Positions 8,785 through 17,124 of a DNA stretch of 40,794 nt are shown piece by piece; position 1 is the stretch's first letter, and each line of letters opens with the position of its first letter. The stretch is from Nitrospirota bacterium (lineage in GTDB: Bacteria; Nitrospirota; Nitrospiria; Nitrospirales; Nitrospiraceae): positions 1-40,794 of the forward strand of contig JACAFD010000088.1 of NCBI GenBank assembly GCA_013388555.1, read 5' to 3'. The position numbers were made by a program, and so were the translations under genes. The notes under the pieces were generated by a model that saw nothing but the letters and a program-made list of their open reading frames with translations, searched no databases and was not told the origin of the DNA.

Positions 8785-9597
8785 ATGTTTGGTACCATGG
8801 GGATCTCGGAACTGATTATTATCCTCGTCATCGTCCTTATCATTTTCGGGGCGGGAAAGCTTCCGCAGATCGGTGAAGGGGTCGGTAAAGCGCTCAGAGG
8901 GTTCAAAAAAGAAGTCAACGATATTCCCCCGCCGGATACGGTATCGCCCGAATCGAATCAACCGACACCGGTACACATGCAATCGGCAAGTCAGACTGCA
9001 CCGACCCCAGCAATAACGCCGGACCAGACGCGCTCAACCCCGAAACCCACGGCAGCCTATACGCCCGGGCCGGAACTGACTCCCGGAACCACCGCCGCCT
9101 TAATGTACAACGTGGCTGCTCCACCACAGCCAAGGACAGTGAGCCCCACAGAGGCCCACCCGGCCTCAGTCCCCCCGAAAGAACTGGGTCAGCAGCCTCC
9201 CACGATGGAAGATCGAGCCGCTGCCCCCGCACCGATGATGCGTGCGCAGTACCCACCTCTCCCTGCTGGCACCCCGGCAAAGCCGATAGCGAAACGCCCG
9301 TCTGCCATTGTCAATAAAGATGCCGTGGCCCGCGTACAGGCACAGCAGGCGGCAATGAAAGCGAAGGCCGCGCAACCCTCCGGCATTTCCCCAGGAGATA
9401 TGCAGAGTCTGGGCGAAGGACTCGGGGATGCATTGCGGACGTTCAAGCAAGCCGTTACCGATGTCCGACATTCCGTCGATCCTGAGATACGGACAATCCA
9501 AGCCGAGATAGACTCTGCCCAGAAGGAATTCCAGCAATCGATCGATGCGGCCAAAGAATTACCTGCCTTGCACGAAGAGCCCCCGAAACAAGCGTGA
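8785..9597 (+). CDS. TatA/TatB-like twin-arginine translocase component with long Pro-rich tail
   Basis: Component of the Tat pathway for folded proteins in the inner membrane. From ATG 8785 (GGAGAAGGA upstream) the protein is about 270 aa. Residues 1-22 form the single TM helix with MGISELIIILVIVLIIF, then the FGAGKLPQIGEGVGKALRGFKKE amphipathic helix with the FG-x-KLP hinge typical of TatA. Residues about 50-200 are Pro/Ala/Thr-rich. Near residue 205 LGEGLGDALRTFKQ repeats the amphipathic-helix sequence. TatA is usually under 100 aa and TatB up to about 170, so this is unusually long. Its stop overlaps the start of the HEAT lipoprotein by 4 nt. Confidence 0.85.
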   Translation: MFGTMGISELIIILVIVLIIFGAGKLPQIGEGVGKALRGFKKEVNDIPPPDTVSPESNQPTPVHMQSASQTAPTPAITPDQTRSTPKPTAAYTPGPELTPGTTAALMYNVAAPPQPRTVSPTEAHPASVPPKELGQQPPTMEDRAAAPAPMMRAQYPPLPAGTPAKPIAKRPSAIVNKDAVARVQAQQAAMKAKAAQPSGISPGDMQSLGEGLGDALRTFKQAVTDVRHSVDPEIRTIQAEIDSAQKEFQQSIDAAKELPALHEEPPKQA

Positions 9598-10340
9598 GCT
9601 GGGGAAAGACCTTAGGCTGCTCAGTCGCCCTCTCATTCATCTCTCTGACCGGTTGCGTCCAGGATTCTCCACCTCCTTCGAGGGAGCGCACGGTCTTGCT
9701 CCTGCTGGAGTTACTTCGCGATGAGGGTCCAGAGATGCGGAGAACAGCTGTAGAATCTCTGGGCAAGATCGGCGACCCACAAACCGCGGACCCTATGCTT
9801 CCCCTCATACATGACCCGACAGCAATAGTTCGGGAAGCATCAGTGTTAGCCATGGGACGGGTGAAACCCACAGCCACCCATAAAGTGATCGGCCTGTTGA
9901 CGCAGGCGCTGGAGGATCCTACCGAATCGGTTCGGCAGGCGGCGGTGGTGGCGATCGGGGACATCGAACCAGGGTTTCAATTGTTGCAGCCCGTTATAAG
10001 GTTATTGCAATCTTCGGATGTGACGATTAGGAGAGCCGTAGTGAAGGCTTTCTTGCAAATTGACGCGAGCCAATTGATCCCTGCACTCATCGCAGCTGGG
10101 GGTGACTCCGATACGGAGGTTCGCCAGGGAATCGTGGCAGCGGTGGGGGAATGGGGTGGAGGAGCGGTCTCTCCTTGGCTCAGAGAGCGCTTGGCTCAAG
10201 ATCCCTCGCCTGGGGTGCGAGCAGAAGCAGCCTATCGACTGGGAATGCTCAGTGATTCTGATACGAAGGCTGCGCTGGAAAAGGCGGTGGCGAAGGATCC
10301 AGATAGTGGGGTGCGGGGCTGGGCGAAACGGGGAATTTAG
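9594..10340 (+). CDS. HEAT-repeat lipoprotein
   Basis: 248 aa beginning at GTG 9594 inside the GTGA overlap with the Tat-like gene, so translation is probably coupled. The N-terminus has a lipoprotein signal peptide with lipobox LTGC near residue 21. From about residue 35 to the end are tandem PBS-lyase/HEAT-type helical repeats (MRRTAVESLGKIGDPQ, VREASVLAMGRVKP, VRQAAVVAIGDIEP, IRRAVVKAFLQI, VRQGIVAAVGEWG, VRAEAAYRLGML). Such alpha-solenoids bind proteins. Coupling to a Tat-like protein suggests a scaffold on the outer face of the inner membrane or in the outer membrane, which is inference. Confidence 0.85.
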   Translation: MSWGKTLGCSVALSFISLTGCVQDSPPPSRERTVLLLLELLRDEGPEMRRTAVESLGKIGDPQTADPMLPLIHDPTAIVREASVLAMGRVKPTATHKVIGLLTQALEDPTESVRQAAVVAIGDIEPGFQLLQPVIRLLQSSDVTIRRAVVKAFLQIDASQLIPALIAAGGDSDTEVRQGIVAAVGEWGGGAVSPWLRERLAQDPSPGVRAEAAYRLGMLSDSDTKAALEKAVAKDPDSGVRGWAKRGI

Positions 10341-10858
10341 GTCGGTACGCGGGAACGATTTAACGCATCAACAAGCTCGACAAGCTCTTCACGGGCCTTT
10401 TCGTCGATATGGATAAACTGGATGCCCATCCCGGGAAAGAGGAGATGCCGTTCAGGCTTGTTACGTGTCCAGGCTACCTTCGCCGTGGCCTTGTATTTTT
10501 CCCACGGACGATCGGGTAATGCAAATTCAACGGACAGGTCGGTTCCAGGAGCCAGCGGGGTGCTGCTTTCGATGAACAACCCCCCTGCACCGATTCCTCC
10601 GGTTAAGCTTTCAAATTGTTTGCCCTCGGGCGTTGTATAGCGGACCTTCACGGCAAGCGGGGCTCTTGGATAAGAGCGTACATGGGCAAACCGGGCGTCG
10701 TCGTCGCTGCTGGTAAGAACTTGTTCTATGACCATTCTCCATGACAGGGTGCCAAGCAGTGCTCCCGTCGCACTATGAAGTGTGACAACTTCCTGGTCGG
10801 CATTCATCTCAAGAACTTTTCCCTCATGCCCTTCCGTCATAGTCACAGAAAATTTCAT
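10337..10858 (-). CDS. PilZ-like domain protein (paralogue 1)
   Basis: 173 aa. The N-terminal third (EGKVLEMNADQEVVTLHSATGALLGTLSWRMVIEQVL) is shared with the next gene. The PilZ-type beta-barrel follows with the first c-di-GMP motif RSYPR (RxxxR) and then VRYTTPEGKQFES, but the second motif, normally D/N-x-S-x-x-G, reads GGIGAGG. The barrel continues GLFIESSTPLAPGTDLSVEF and the C-terminal helix EKAREELVELVDALNR. It converges with the HEAT gene, their ends overlapping by 4 nt. Probably a c-di-GMP-related regulator; binding is uncertain. Confidence 0.82.
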   Translation of the reverse strand: MKFSVTMTEGHEGKVLEMNADQEVVTLHSATGALLGTLSWRMVIEQVLTSSDDDARFAHVRSYPRAPLAVKVRYTTPEGKQFESLTGGIGAGGLFIESSTPLAPGTDLSVEFALPDRPWEKYKATAKVAWTRNKPERHLLFPGMGIQFIHIDEKAREELVELVDALNRSRVPT

Positions 10859-10907
10859 GGTAGATCCTTGCCTCGAACGCGAACGGGTTCTGTAGCGGTG
10901 TGACCAA

Positions 10908-11426
10908 CTAGGCTGCCTGCCCGACGGTCTGGAGGGATTTCACCAGTTCGAGCACGCGGTTACGAATATCGGGGTCAATCTCCGTAAAGCGCACTCCCAT
11001 TCCAGGGCTAAATGTATATTGATCTGCTTTAGGGCAGACCCATGCGACGAGACCCTTGGCCGGTAGCCATTCCGAGGGCTTTTCCGGTAGCGAAAATTCA
11101 AGCGCAAGCATGGTATCAACCGGTGGGGGGCTCAGACTTTCAATAAAGAGCCCGCCTCCTCCGATACCGCCTGCGCGACTTTCAAACTGTTGACCTTCCG
11201 GGGTTGTGTATTTGACACGGAAGGTGAGCGTCACACGCGGTTCATTCCTGGCTTCTCGACTCGCAGGGGGCTTACGGTAGGCCAAAATCTGGTCGATGAC
11301 GAAGTCCCAGGACAAGTGGCCCATAGGCTCGCCGTTGATCCCCAAGAGGGTGATCACTTCACGGGTTGCATCAAGGTCGAGGGCTTTCCCCTTGTGCCGA
11401 AGGCTTGAAGACACGGGATATTTCAC
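10908..11426 (-). CDS. PilZ-like domain protein (paralogue 2)
   Basis: I chose GTG 11426, preceded by GGAGG with short spacing, which gives 172 aa, matching the 173-aa paralogue; the ORF track extends 14 codons further to 11468. Architecture is identical to paralogue 1: an N-terminal HKGKALDLDATREVITLLGINGE segment, RNEPR (RxxxR), VKYTTPEGQQFES, then GGIGGGG in place of D/N-x-S-x-x-G, and GLFIESLSPP. About 50 bp separate the two genes, so they are a tandem duplication and likely one operon. Confidence 0.82.
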   Translation of the reverse strand: MKYPVSSSLRHKGKALDLDATREVITLLGINGEPMGHLSWDFVIDQILAYRKPPASREARNEPRVTLTFRVKYTTPEGQQFESRAGGIGGGGLFIESLSPPPVDTMLALEFSLPEKPSEWLPAKGLVAWVCPKADQYTFSPGMGVRFTEIDPDIRNRVLELVKSLQTVGQAA

Positions 11427-11648
11427 AGGTCCTCCACGTTGATCCGTACCGCAAGTATAGCGCAGCATTTCATCTTGTCGAGGAAAAGCGCAGAGTCATG
11501 AGCACTGCCCCACGTTAGAGGCGGAAAGAAGGAGCAGCTCTCGACTGGAGAAGGGATGAGGTGAAGAAGTGCCGTGGCCAGGATGGTCCTGGCCAGGAAT
11601 TCTGAGTCGGCGTCCTTGTATTCTGAAAACGTCTATACTTCTAATAAC

Positions 11649-12905
11649 TTAGGCAGTCTTCGCATCCTTGTCTTGTTCGAAGATTCGGATGGGAGGGTGC
11701 TTGCCGAGGATGGCATCCTCCGTGATGAGAACTTCCTTAATCTGCTTCTGCGAAGGAGCATCGTACATCACGTCTAGCATCACGTCTTCGAGTATCGCAC
11801 GCAATCCTCGAGCGCCGGTTTTCTGAAGAAACGATTTCCGCGCGATCGCCCCGAGGGCGCCTTCCGTGAACTTGAGCTTCACTTTCTCAAAGGAGAGCAA
11901 TTTCTCATACTGCTTCGTAAGCGCATTCCTTGGTTCGGTCAATATTCGAATGAGCGCACGTTCATCAAGCTCATCTAAGGTGGCTACGACTGGAAGCCGA
12001 CCGACGAACTCCGGAATCAAGCCGTACTTGAGGAGGTCTTCCGGCTGAACTTTGGCGAATAGTTCCCCAAGTCGTACGTCGCCTCGCCCGCGAACCTCAG
12101 CGCCGAATCCCATCGCCTTCCGGTTCAGGCGTTGTTCGATAATGTGTTCGAGCCCGACGAAGGCCCCACCGCATATGAACAGAATGTTGCTCGTATTGAC
12201 CTGTATAAACTCTTGATGTGGATGCTTGCGCCCACCTTGAGGCGGGACGTTGGCCACAGTCCCTTCGATAAGCTTGAGTAGTGCTTGTTGTACCCCTTCA
12301 CCCGAAACGTCTCGGGTGATGGACGGGCTATCGCTCTTGCGGCTGATCTTGTCAATTTCATCGATATAGACGATGCCCCGCTCGGCCCGTTCCACATCGT
12401 AGTCCGCAGCTTGCAGGAGCTTGAGGATGATATTTTCCACATCTTCGCCGACGTACCCTGCCTCTGTGAGCGTAGTCGCATCGGCCAGCGTGAAGGGGAC
12501 ATCCAGGTATTTCGCAAGCGTCTGAGCCAGTAGAGTTTTCCCTGTTCCCGTGGGCCCCAGCATGAGAATGTTGCCCTTCTGGAGTTGCACATCGTCAACG
12601 TCTTTGTCCTTGGACGAGATTCGCTTGTAGTGGTTATGTACGGCCACCGAGAAAATTCTCTTGGCCCGTTCTTGTCCCACGACATACTGGTCCAAATGGT
12701 GCTTGATTTCCACGGGCTTCTTAAGCTTCGACGAAATCTCCTCTTTGGCTTCTTCCCAATCCTCGGCGATGATGTCGTTGCAGAGGTTGACACATTCGTC
12801 GCAGATATAGACGGTGGGCCCGGCAATCAACTTGCGGACTTCGTCGCGGCTCTTTCCACAGAACGAGCAGCGGAGATGTCGATCCATCTTATCCAGCTTC
12901 GCCAT
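11649..12905 (-). CDS. clpX: ATP-dependent Clp protease ATP-binding subunit ClpX
   Basis: AAA+ unfoldase that recognises substrates and threads them into ClpP. The 418-aa protein has the N-terminal zinc domain ([11 protein letters not shown], then ICDECVNLC) that binds adaptors and substrates, Walker A GPTGTGKT, Walker [10 protein letters not shown], sensor elements and pore-loop GYVGED, and the IGF-type ClpP-binding loop region (KAMGFGAE). Full family length. ATG 12905 begins at [17 protein letters not shown]. It lies 13 nt downstream of clpP, third gene of the tig-clpP-clpX cluster. Confidence 0.97.
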   Translation of the reverse strand: MAKLDKMDRHLRCSFCGKSRDEVRKLIAGPTVYICDECVNLCNDIIAEDWEEAKEEISSKLKKPVEIKHHLDQYVVGQERAKRIFSVAVHNHYKRISSKDKDVDDVQLQKGNILMLGPTGTGKTLLAQTLAKYLDVPFTLADATTLTEAGYVGEDVENIILKLLQAADYDVERAERGIVYIDEIDKISRKSDSPSITRDVSGEGVQQALLKLIEGTVANVPPQGGRKHPHQEFIQVNTSNILFICGGAFVGLEHIIEQRLNRKAMGFGAEVRGRGDVRLGELFAKVQPEDLLKYGLIPEFVGRLPVVATLDELDERALIRILTEPRNALTKQYEKLLSFEKVKLKFTEGALGAIARKSFLQKTGARGLRAILEDVMLDVMYDAPSQKQIKEVLITEDAILGKHPPIRIFEQDKDAKTA

Positions 12906-12918
12906 GAGTCCTCCCCTG

Positions 12919-13554
12919 TTACTTGTCCTTGGCTACGTCTTTTCCTGCGTCGCCACTGACAGCCTTGAGGAGCTTCGGTGGCCGCGTGATGACTTCGTCG
13001 ATGAGACCGTACAGCTTGGCTTCTTCTGCCGACATGAAGTAGTCCCGCTCGGTATCCTGGGATATCTTCTCCAGAGGTTGGCCGGTATGTTTTGCCATGA
13101 TTTCATTGAGTCGTTCTCGGATTTTCAAAATCTCTCTGGCATGAATATCAATCTCAGTTGCTTGCCCCTGAAATCCACCCATGGGCTGGTGAATCATCAC
13201 CCTTGCGTTCGGCAGGGCGAATCGTTTGCCTTTTGTTCCAGCGGTGAGGAGGAAGGCTCCCATGCTGGCGGCTTGTCCGAGACAGATGGTGTTGATCGGG
13301 GGTTTCACGTACTGCATGGTGTCATAAATCCCCAATCCTGCTGTGACACTTCCTCCGGGGGAATTGACGTAGAGGTTGATGTCTTTTTCAGGATCTTCTG
13401 CTTCGAGGAACAAGAGCTGAGCAATTATCAGATTGGCAAAGATGTCGTCGATCGGCGCACCGAGGAAAATGATACGGTCTTTCAAGAGGCGAGAGTAAAT
13501 ATCGTAGGCACGTTCGCCTCGGTTCGTCGTTTCGATCACAATGGGAACAAGCAT
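12919..13554 (-). CDS. clpP: ATP-dependent Clp protease proteolytic subunit ClpP
   Basis: Serine protease that forms the double-heptamer barrel. The 211-aa sequence has the catalytic triad: Ser in [11 protein letters not shown], His in [11 protein letters not shown], and Asp in [11 protein letters not shown]. The N-terminal [26 protein letters not shown] is typical. It lies between tig and clpX, with a 13-nt gap to clpX, so the two are co-transcribed. A repeat element separates it from tig, which may allow partial termination or processing. Confidence 0.97.
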   Translation of the reverse strand: MLVPIVIETTNRGERAYDIYSRLLKDRIIFLGAPIDDIFANLIIAQLLFLEAEDPEKDINLYVNSPGGSVTAGLGIYDTMQYVKPPINTICLGQAASMGAFLLTAGTKGKRFALPNARVMIHQPMGGFQGQATEIDIHAREILKIRERLNEIMAKHTGQPLEKISQDTERDYFMSAEEAKLYGLIDEVITRPPKLLKAVSGDAGKDVAKDK

Positions 13555-13575
13555 GCACGTCGTTCCTTTCAGTTA

Positions 13576-13744
13576 ACAGGGCACTGAAAAAGTCGCCCTT
13601 CTCACCCGCCCAACCCTGATGCGCCGAGACGCACCTCTTCCCAAACTTCGTTCTCGCTTCGCTCAGAGACTCAACGTACAGAAGCGTACGCCTCGCCTCT
13701 TCGCTCACTGCGGCCTTGCTGCACAGCCTTTTTGAGCATCCTGC
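13576..13744. repeat. Palindromic dispersed repeat, copy 2
   Basis: About 170 bp between tig and clpP. On the minus strand it opens with GCAGGATGCTCAAAAAGGCTG, followed by CAGCAAGGCCGCAGTGAGCG, the GAGGCGTACGCTT/GTACGTTGAG block and GCGAGAACGAAG, and ends in an imperfect inverted arm CACTGAAAAAGTC. It matches copy 1 but is longer in the middle. It sits inside an operon, so it must be read through or be a processing site. Confidence 0.8.
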
Positions 13745-13810
13745 GCGTTATACCCCTAGTTCCCCAACATACTGACCAATGAAATCCTGTCCGGCGCTGC
13801 ACCGCAAATG

Positions 13811-15115
13811 CTATCCCTGAATCACCGCATTGCGGTATACGAAATCCAACGCTTTGTCCGCCAAAGTCCTGTTACGTAACTCATTGATGGATTCCTGTCC
13901 GCCGGCTTTGATCATCTTGACGAGATCGTCCGGCGAAATTTTGAGATCCGATGACAACCTCACAATCTCGGCATTGAGATCGTCCTGCGTGACCGTTAGT
14001 CCTTCTTTCTCTGCGATTGTTTCTAGTACGAGCCCGAGCTTCACGCGGCGTGCCGCTTCGTTCCGATGCTCTTGGCGAAGCTGTGTGAGATCCTCCGTGC
14101 CGGGCGACTCCTGGCCGCTCCCCTTCTGCTGCTGCATATGCTGTCGGATAATGGCCTCTAGCTCACGTTCAACTAGAGTCTCTGGGAGGTCGAAATGGTG
14201 GGTCTCCACAAGCCGTTTAATAATCGTATCCTTATAGCCATCTTCAATCTCTCGCTTCAGTGCACGTTCCATCCCCTCCCGTAATTTATCTTTGATTTCT
14301 TGTAGCGAATTGAACGGGCCACAATCTTTAGCGAACTCATCGTCCAGAGCCGGCAGCTTCTTTTCCTTGACAGATTTGATTGTGAGTGTGAAGAGAACCG
14401 TTTTACCGGCAACGCGAGCATCGGGATGGCTGCCAGGGTAGGGCTGGGGTACTTCAAGTTGGTCGCCCTCTTTCTTTCCCCCCACATGCGGATCAATGTC
14501 CAAGCCCAAGACGGATGCATGTGACCCCACCTTGTGGAGTTGACCTTCCTTCTTCGTTCCTTCCAGCGGCAGCCCATCGAGGGTGCCTTGGATATCCAGC
14601 ACGAGATAGTCCCCGTCTACGATGGTGTGGCCGGCCGGTACCGCTTCCAGCCGTGCCTGTTGCTCGCGCAAAACTTCGAGCCCTCGCTCCAGCTGTTCAT
14701 CGGTCACCGTGCGCTTGTCGGGCTTGAGCGAGATCGGACTCGGCGCCTTGTAGTCCCGCAACTCAATGTGTGGCCTGATCTCGACAGTTGCAGTAAATGT
14801 AAAGGGTTCATCTTTTTTGATCTTGGCCCGGTCTAACGGAGGAATTTCGACATGAACCGGTACAATCCCAGCTTGGCGGACGGCCTTGTCGTAGAAGTCC
14901 GGCACGAGGTTCCGGATGACATCCTCTTCCACAGTCTTGGCATAACGTTTTTCTAACAGGGCAACCGGTGCCTTACCAGGGCGAAATCCTGGAATGTTGA
15001 CCTGGCGGTTCAACTCGACGTAGGCCTTGGTAAGCCGTTGGCTGACCTCATCAGCTGACACCTCTATTTTAAGGGCGCGTTTCATTGGCCCCAGTTCAGT
15101 CACTTCCATTTTCAT
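13811..15115 (-). CDS. tig: Trigger factor, ribosome-associated chaperone
   Basis: Binds ribosomal protein L23 at the exit tunnel and holds nascent chains; has peptidyl-prolyl isomerase activity. 434 aa, standard length. The N-terminal ribosome-binding domain contains the signature GFRPGKAPVALLEKRY. The FKBP-type PPIase domain (about 155-240) includes VVDGDYLVLDIQGTLDG and the C-terminal helical arms carry the substrate cradle. It is the first gene of the tig-clpP-clpX cluster, an arrangement widely conserved in bacteria. tRNA-Leu lies just upstream on the same strand. Confidence 0.96.
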   Translation of the reverse strand: MKMEVTELGPMKRALKIEVSADEVSQRLTKAYVELNRQVNIPGFRPGKAPVALLEKRYAKTVEEDVIRNLVPDFYDKAVRQAGIVPVHVEIPPLDRAKIKKDEPFTFTATVEIRPHIELRDYKAPSPISLKPDKRTVTDEQLERGLEVLREQQARLEAVPAGHTIVDGDYLVLDIQGTLDGLPLEGTKKEGQLHKVGSHASVLGLDIDPHVGGKKEGDQLEVPQPYPGSHPDARVAGKTVLFTLTIKSVKEKKLPALDDEFAKDCGPFNSLQEIKDKLREGMERALKREIEDGYKDTIIKRLVETHHFDLPETLVERELEAIIRQHMQQQKGSGQESPGTEDLTQLRQEHRNEAARRVKLGLVLETIAEKEGLTVTQDDLNAEIVRLSSDLKISPDDLVKMIKAGGQESINELRNRTLADKALDFVYRNAVIQG

Positions 15116-15191
15116 AGCTGGTGCGCACCCTTTACGTTGTATGAAGCCTTCCGCGGCCTATCGAGCCATCGCTGGCTGCCATGCCGTGGTC

Positions 15192-15274
15192 TGGTGCGAG
15201 AGGGGGGACTTGAACCCCCACGGTCACCCACGAGATCCTAAGTCTCGCGCGTCTGCCAGTTCCGCCACTCTCGC
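15192..15274 (-). tRNA. tRNA-Leu (UAG)
   Basis: On the minus strand the cloverleaf is GCGAGAG acceptor, D-arm with CTGGCAGA, anticodon stem CGAGA/TCTCG around loop CTTAGGA (anticodon TAG), a variable arm GTGGGTGACCGTG and T-arm GGGGGTTCAAGTCCCCC, closing with CTCTCGC-A and an encoded CCA. The long variable arm and anticodon fit a type II tRNA-Leu reading CUA/CUG. It precedes tig by about 75 nt on the same strand. Confidence 0.93.
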
Positions 15275-15523
15275 ATGGTGGGGTCTGCAGGAGTCAACTC
15301 CAGCCTGACACACACACAAAGAATGCTAGATGTTCTAGTGTGTCTTTTGTACCGTTGGATGCATCCCACTGTCAACCCATACTCCCGCAGGGTGGGAGGC
15401 TGTTCACTTGGGTACCCACGAGGCGGTTACCAGCCATTTTTGCACAATAGATCTTCCAAGGCGGACCAATCGCCGATTCAGCCCATGAGAAGCCATTGAT
15501 CACGGGTTCTGGGCGACGCCTCA

Positions 15524-15688
15524 ATGGATGCCCTGATGATGGAAACCATCAAAGAGCCTCAGCATGCCTACGATCGCCTCAACCTCAGCGGACGGGATAA
15601 TCCGGCAGCGTACATAATCCCTCCCCCGTATACCGGTGAGGAGGTGCATGATGCCACTTGCCTCTCCTCTTTCATGGGCCTATCGTGA
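15524..15688 (+). pseudogene. Short ORF of 55 codons, probable gene remnant
   Basis: Below the ORF-track cutoff. It encodes MDALMMETIKEPQHAYDRLNL and then a Pro-rich PPPYTGEE, ending at TGA 15686-15688. Codon choice looks coding-like and the ORF overlaps the next small ORF in another frame, as expected of a decayed gene. I recognise no family. Confidence 0.25.
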
Positions 15689-15836
15689 CTACTTCACAGT
15701 GGAGCAGAAAACGCTGCTGGAGAAGATTCAAACCCTGCGGGTTGAGGCGATTGCGCTTGCAGACCAGGGAACTCTTGATGCTACGCCCATTAGTGCGCTT
15801 GTAGCCCGCCGATGGGTGAGTTGGGGTTCAGGGTGA
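15648..15836 (+). CDS. Small ORF, possibly remnant of a TipAS-like domain
   Basis: 62 codons from ATG 15648 (second ATG at 15651) with AGGAGG just upstream, a good ribosome-binding site. The sequence YFTVEQKTLLEKIQTLRVEA and the ending ISALVARRW recall the start of TipA-type antibiotic-recognition domains (F-T-x-E-Q ... ALARRW), but the protein stops early and no MerR DNA-binding part is present. Either a small real protein or a decayed fragment. Confidence 0.3.
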   Translation: MMPLASPLSWAYRDYFTVEQKTLLEKIQTLRVEAIALADQGTLDATPISALVARRWVSWGSG

Positions 15837-16006
15837 CACGAGAGGCTGGTAAGCCCCATGACGCTGTGCTCAACGTAAAATGCGAACAGCGCCAAACATG
15901 GGAAGGCACCACTACCGCAGGAGGCGATGCGGAAGCTGAAAGAAGTGCTCAAAGATCGTGACTTCGCGAAGCAAGCGATTGGGGCAGGGGAGCGAACGAG
16001 ACGAAG

Positions 16007-16041
16007 GGGGCTTCTCCGGTATTGAGAAGCCCCTTTCATCG
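16007..16041 (-). terminator. Rho-independent terminator after the OmpA-like gene
   Basis: GGGGCTTCTC and GAGAAGCCCC form a 10-bp GC-rich stem with a 7-nt loop, 18 nt past the stop codon of the minus-strand gene. The U-tract on the minus strand is short (TTCGTCT), and on the plus strand TTTCAT, so it may work in both directions. Confidence 0.7.
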
Positions 16042-16058
16042 TTCTCCTGCGCGAAGCG

Positions 16059-17042
16059 TTACTTCGTAACGCGAACCTCCACGCGGCGGTTCTTTGCCCG
16101 ACCCGCGGGCGTCGTGTTCGGCTCAACCGGCTTGCTGTCTGCGTACCCGTGTGTTGCCGGAGCGCTCAGGCCGCCTTCTTCGAGCGCCTTTGCTGCATTG
16201 GCCGCACGGGATTCAGAGAGTTCCTGGTTCGTGGGGAACTTCTTCTTCAGTGCACCTTGGATTGGCACGTTGTCGGTATGACCGTCCACCGCCACCTTGT
16301 ATTCAGGGTAATCCTTCAAGACCGCTCCGACTTGCTTCAGCGCATCGGCACCAGCCGGTTTCAGTTCATCCTGGCCGGAACCGAACAGATAGCTGGAGGC
16401 CAGGTTAATCAACAACCGTTCGTTGTTGAGATCGACGGTGATGTCACCCTTCTCGATCTGAGGACGAAGCGCCCGGAGCAATCCACGTTGCGCTTCTTTC
16501 AGTTTCGCCATCTCGGCAGAGAGTTCGCCGCGCAGACCAGCCAGTTCCTTGTCTCGATCGGCCAGTTGGCGTTCTAACTCCGCGATACGCTGCTTGTGGC
16601 TAGCCATTTCGGCTGTCATGCCGCTCATCCCGGCGAGTTGCGCTTCGAGGCTACTATTTTTACTGTTTGCTGCGGCCAAGCTGCTTTCGAGGCTGCTATT
16701 CTTGCTGTTTGCTGCAGAGAGCTGGCTCGCCAGCTTGGCTGAATCCCCGGCACCGGAACGCAGAGACGCAAGCTCCCGATCGCGGTCGGCGAGCTGTCGC
16801 TCCAGATCGCTCACGCGGCTGCTGAGTGCGCTGTTCTGTTTCTGTGCTGCGGCCAACTCGCCGGCCAGATCCCTCGGTGCTGCAGGGGGAGGATTGCAAC
16901 GGACGTCAGACCAAGCCGTCCATCCGTGAGTCTTCTCACAAATGGGGCTCAAATCCGCATTCTTGACGTCCTTCTCCAAGCTCCCGCAGCCTGCCAGAGC
17001 GGCCAAGCTTGCTACCATGATGGTGATTTTGAATGCCTGCAT
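16059..17042 (-). CDS. OmpA-family lipoprotein with coiled-coil repeats
   Basis: I chose ATG 17042 (MQAFKITIMVASLAALAGC) with AAGGAG upstream; the ORF track starts 30 codons earlier. This gives a 327-aa lipoprotein: signal peptide with lipobox LAGC, a coiled coil from about residue 60 to 190 with near-identical repeats (LSAANSKNSSLES, LAAANSKNSSLEA and two copies of LERQLADRD), then a C-terminal OmpA/Pal-like peptidoglycan-binding domain (VAVDGHTDNVPIQG, LSESRAANAAKAL, NRRVEVRV). It probably tethers outer membrane to cell wall. The mscL and DUF481 genes upstream have the same orientation. Confidence 0.9.
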   Translation of the reverse strand: MQAFKITIMVASLAALAGCGSLEKDVKNADLSPICEKTHGWTAWSDVRCNPPPAAPRDLAGELAAAQKQNSALSSRVSDLERQLADRDRELASLRSGAGDSAKLASQLSAANSKNSSLESSLAAANSKNSSLEAQLAGMSGMTAEMASHKQRIAELERQLADRDKELAGLRGELSAEMAKLKEAQRGLLRALRPQIEKGDITVDLNNERLLINLASSYLFGSGQDELKPAGADALKQVGAVLKDYPEYKVAVDGHTDNVPIQGALKKKFPTNQELSESRAANAAKALEEGGLSAPATHGYADSKPVEPNTTPAGRAKNRRVEVRVTK

Positions 17043-17124
17043 GATGATCTCCTTCCGATGAATTGCACGGGCATCTGTCGTGTAAGACTTCCTACTCCCG
17101 TATTGTAAGAAGCTTCGGTCTACC

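Larger units (their letters stand above)
15275..16005. other. Largely gene-free interval between tRNA-Leu and ompA-like gene
   Basis: About 730 bp holding only the two small plus-strand ORFs noted separately and a CA-repeat (ACACACACA near 15309) just upstream of tRNA-Leu. I see no promoter or RNA gene that I can support. Confidence 0.5.

Noticed and set aside
12814-13587. 257-aa plus-strand ORF
   Set aside because: Lies opposite clpP and the clpX start, both unambiguous.
16620-16730. Short near-identical repeats inside the OmpA-like gene, considered as CRISPR or satellite
   Set aside because: They are in frame and encode coiled-coil units; no spacers of regular length.
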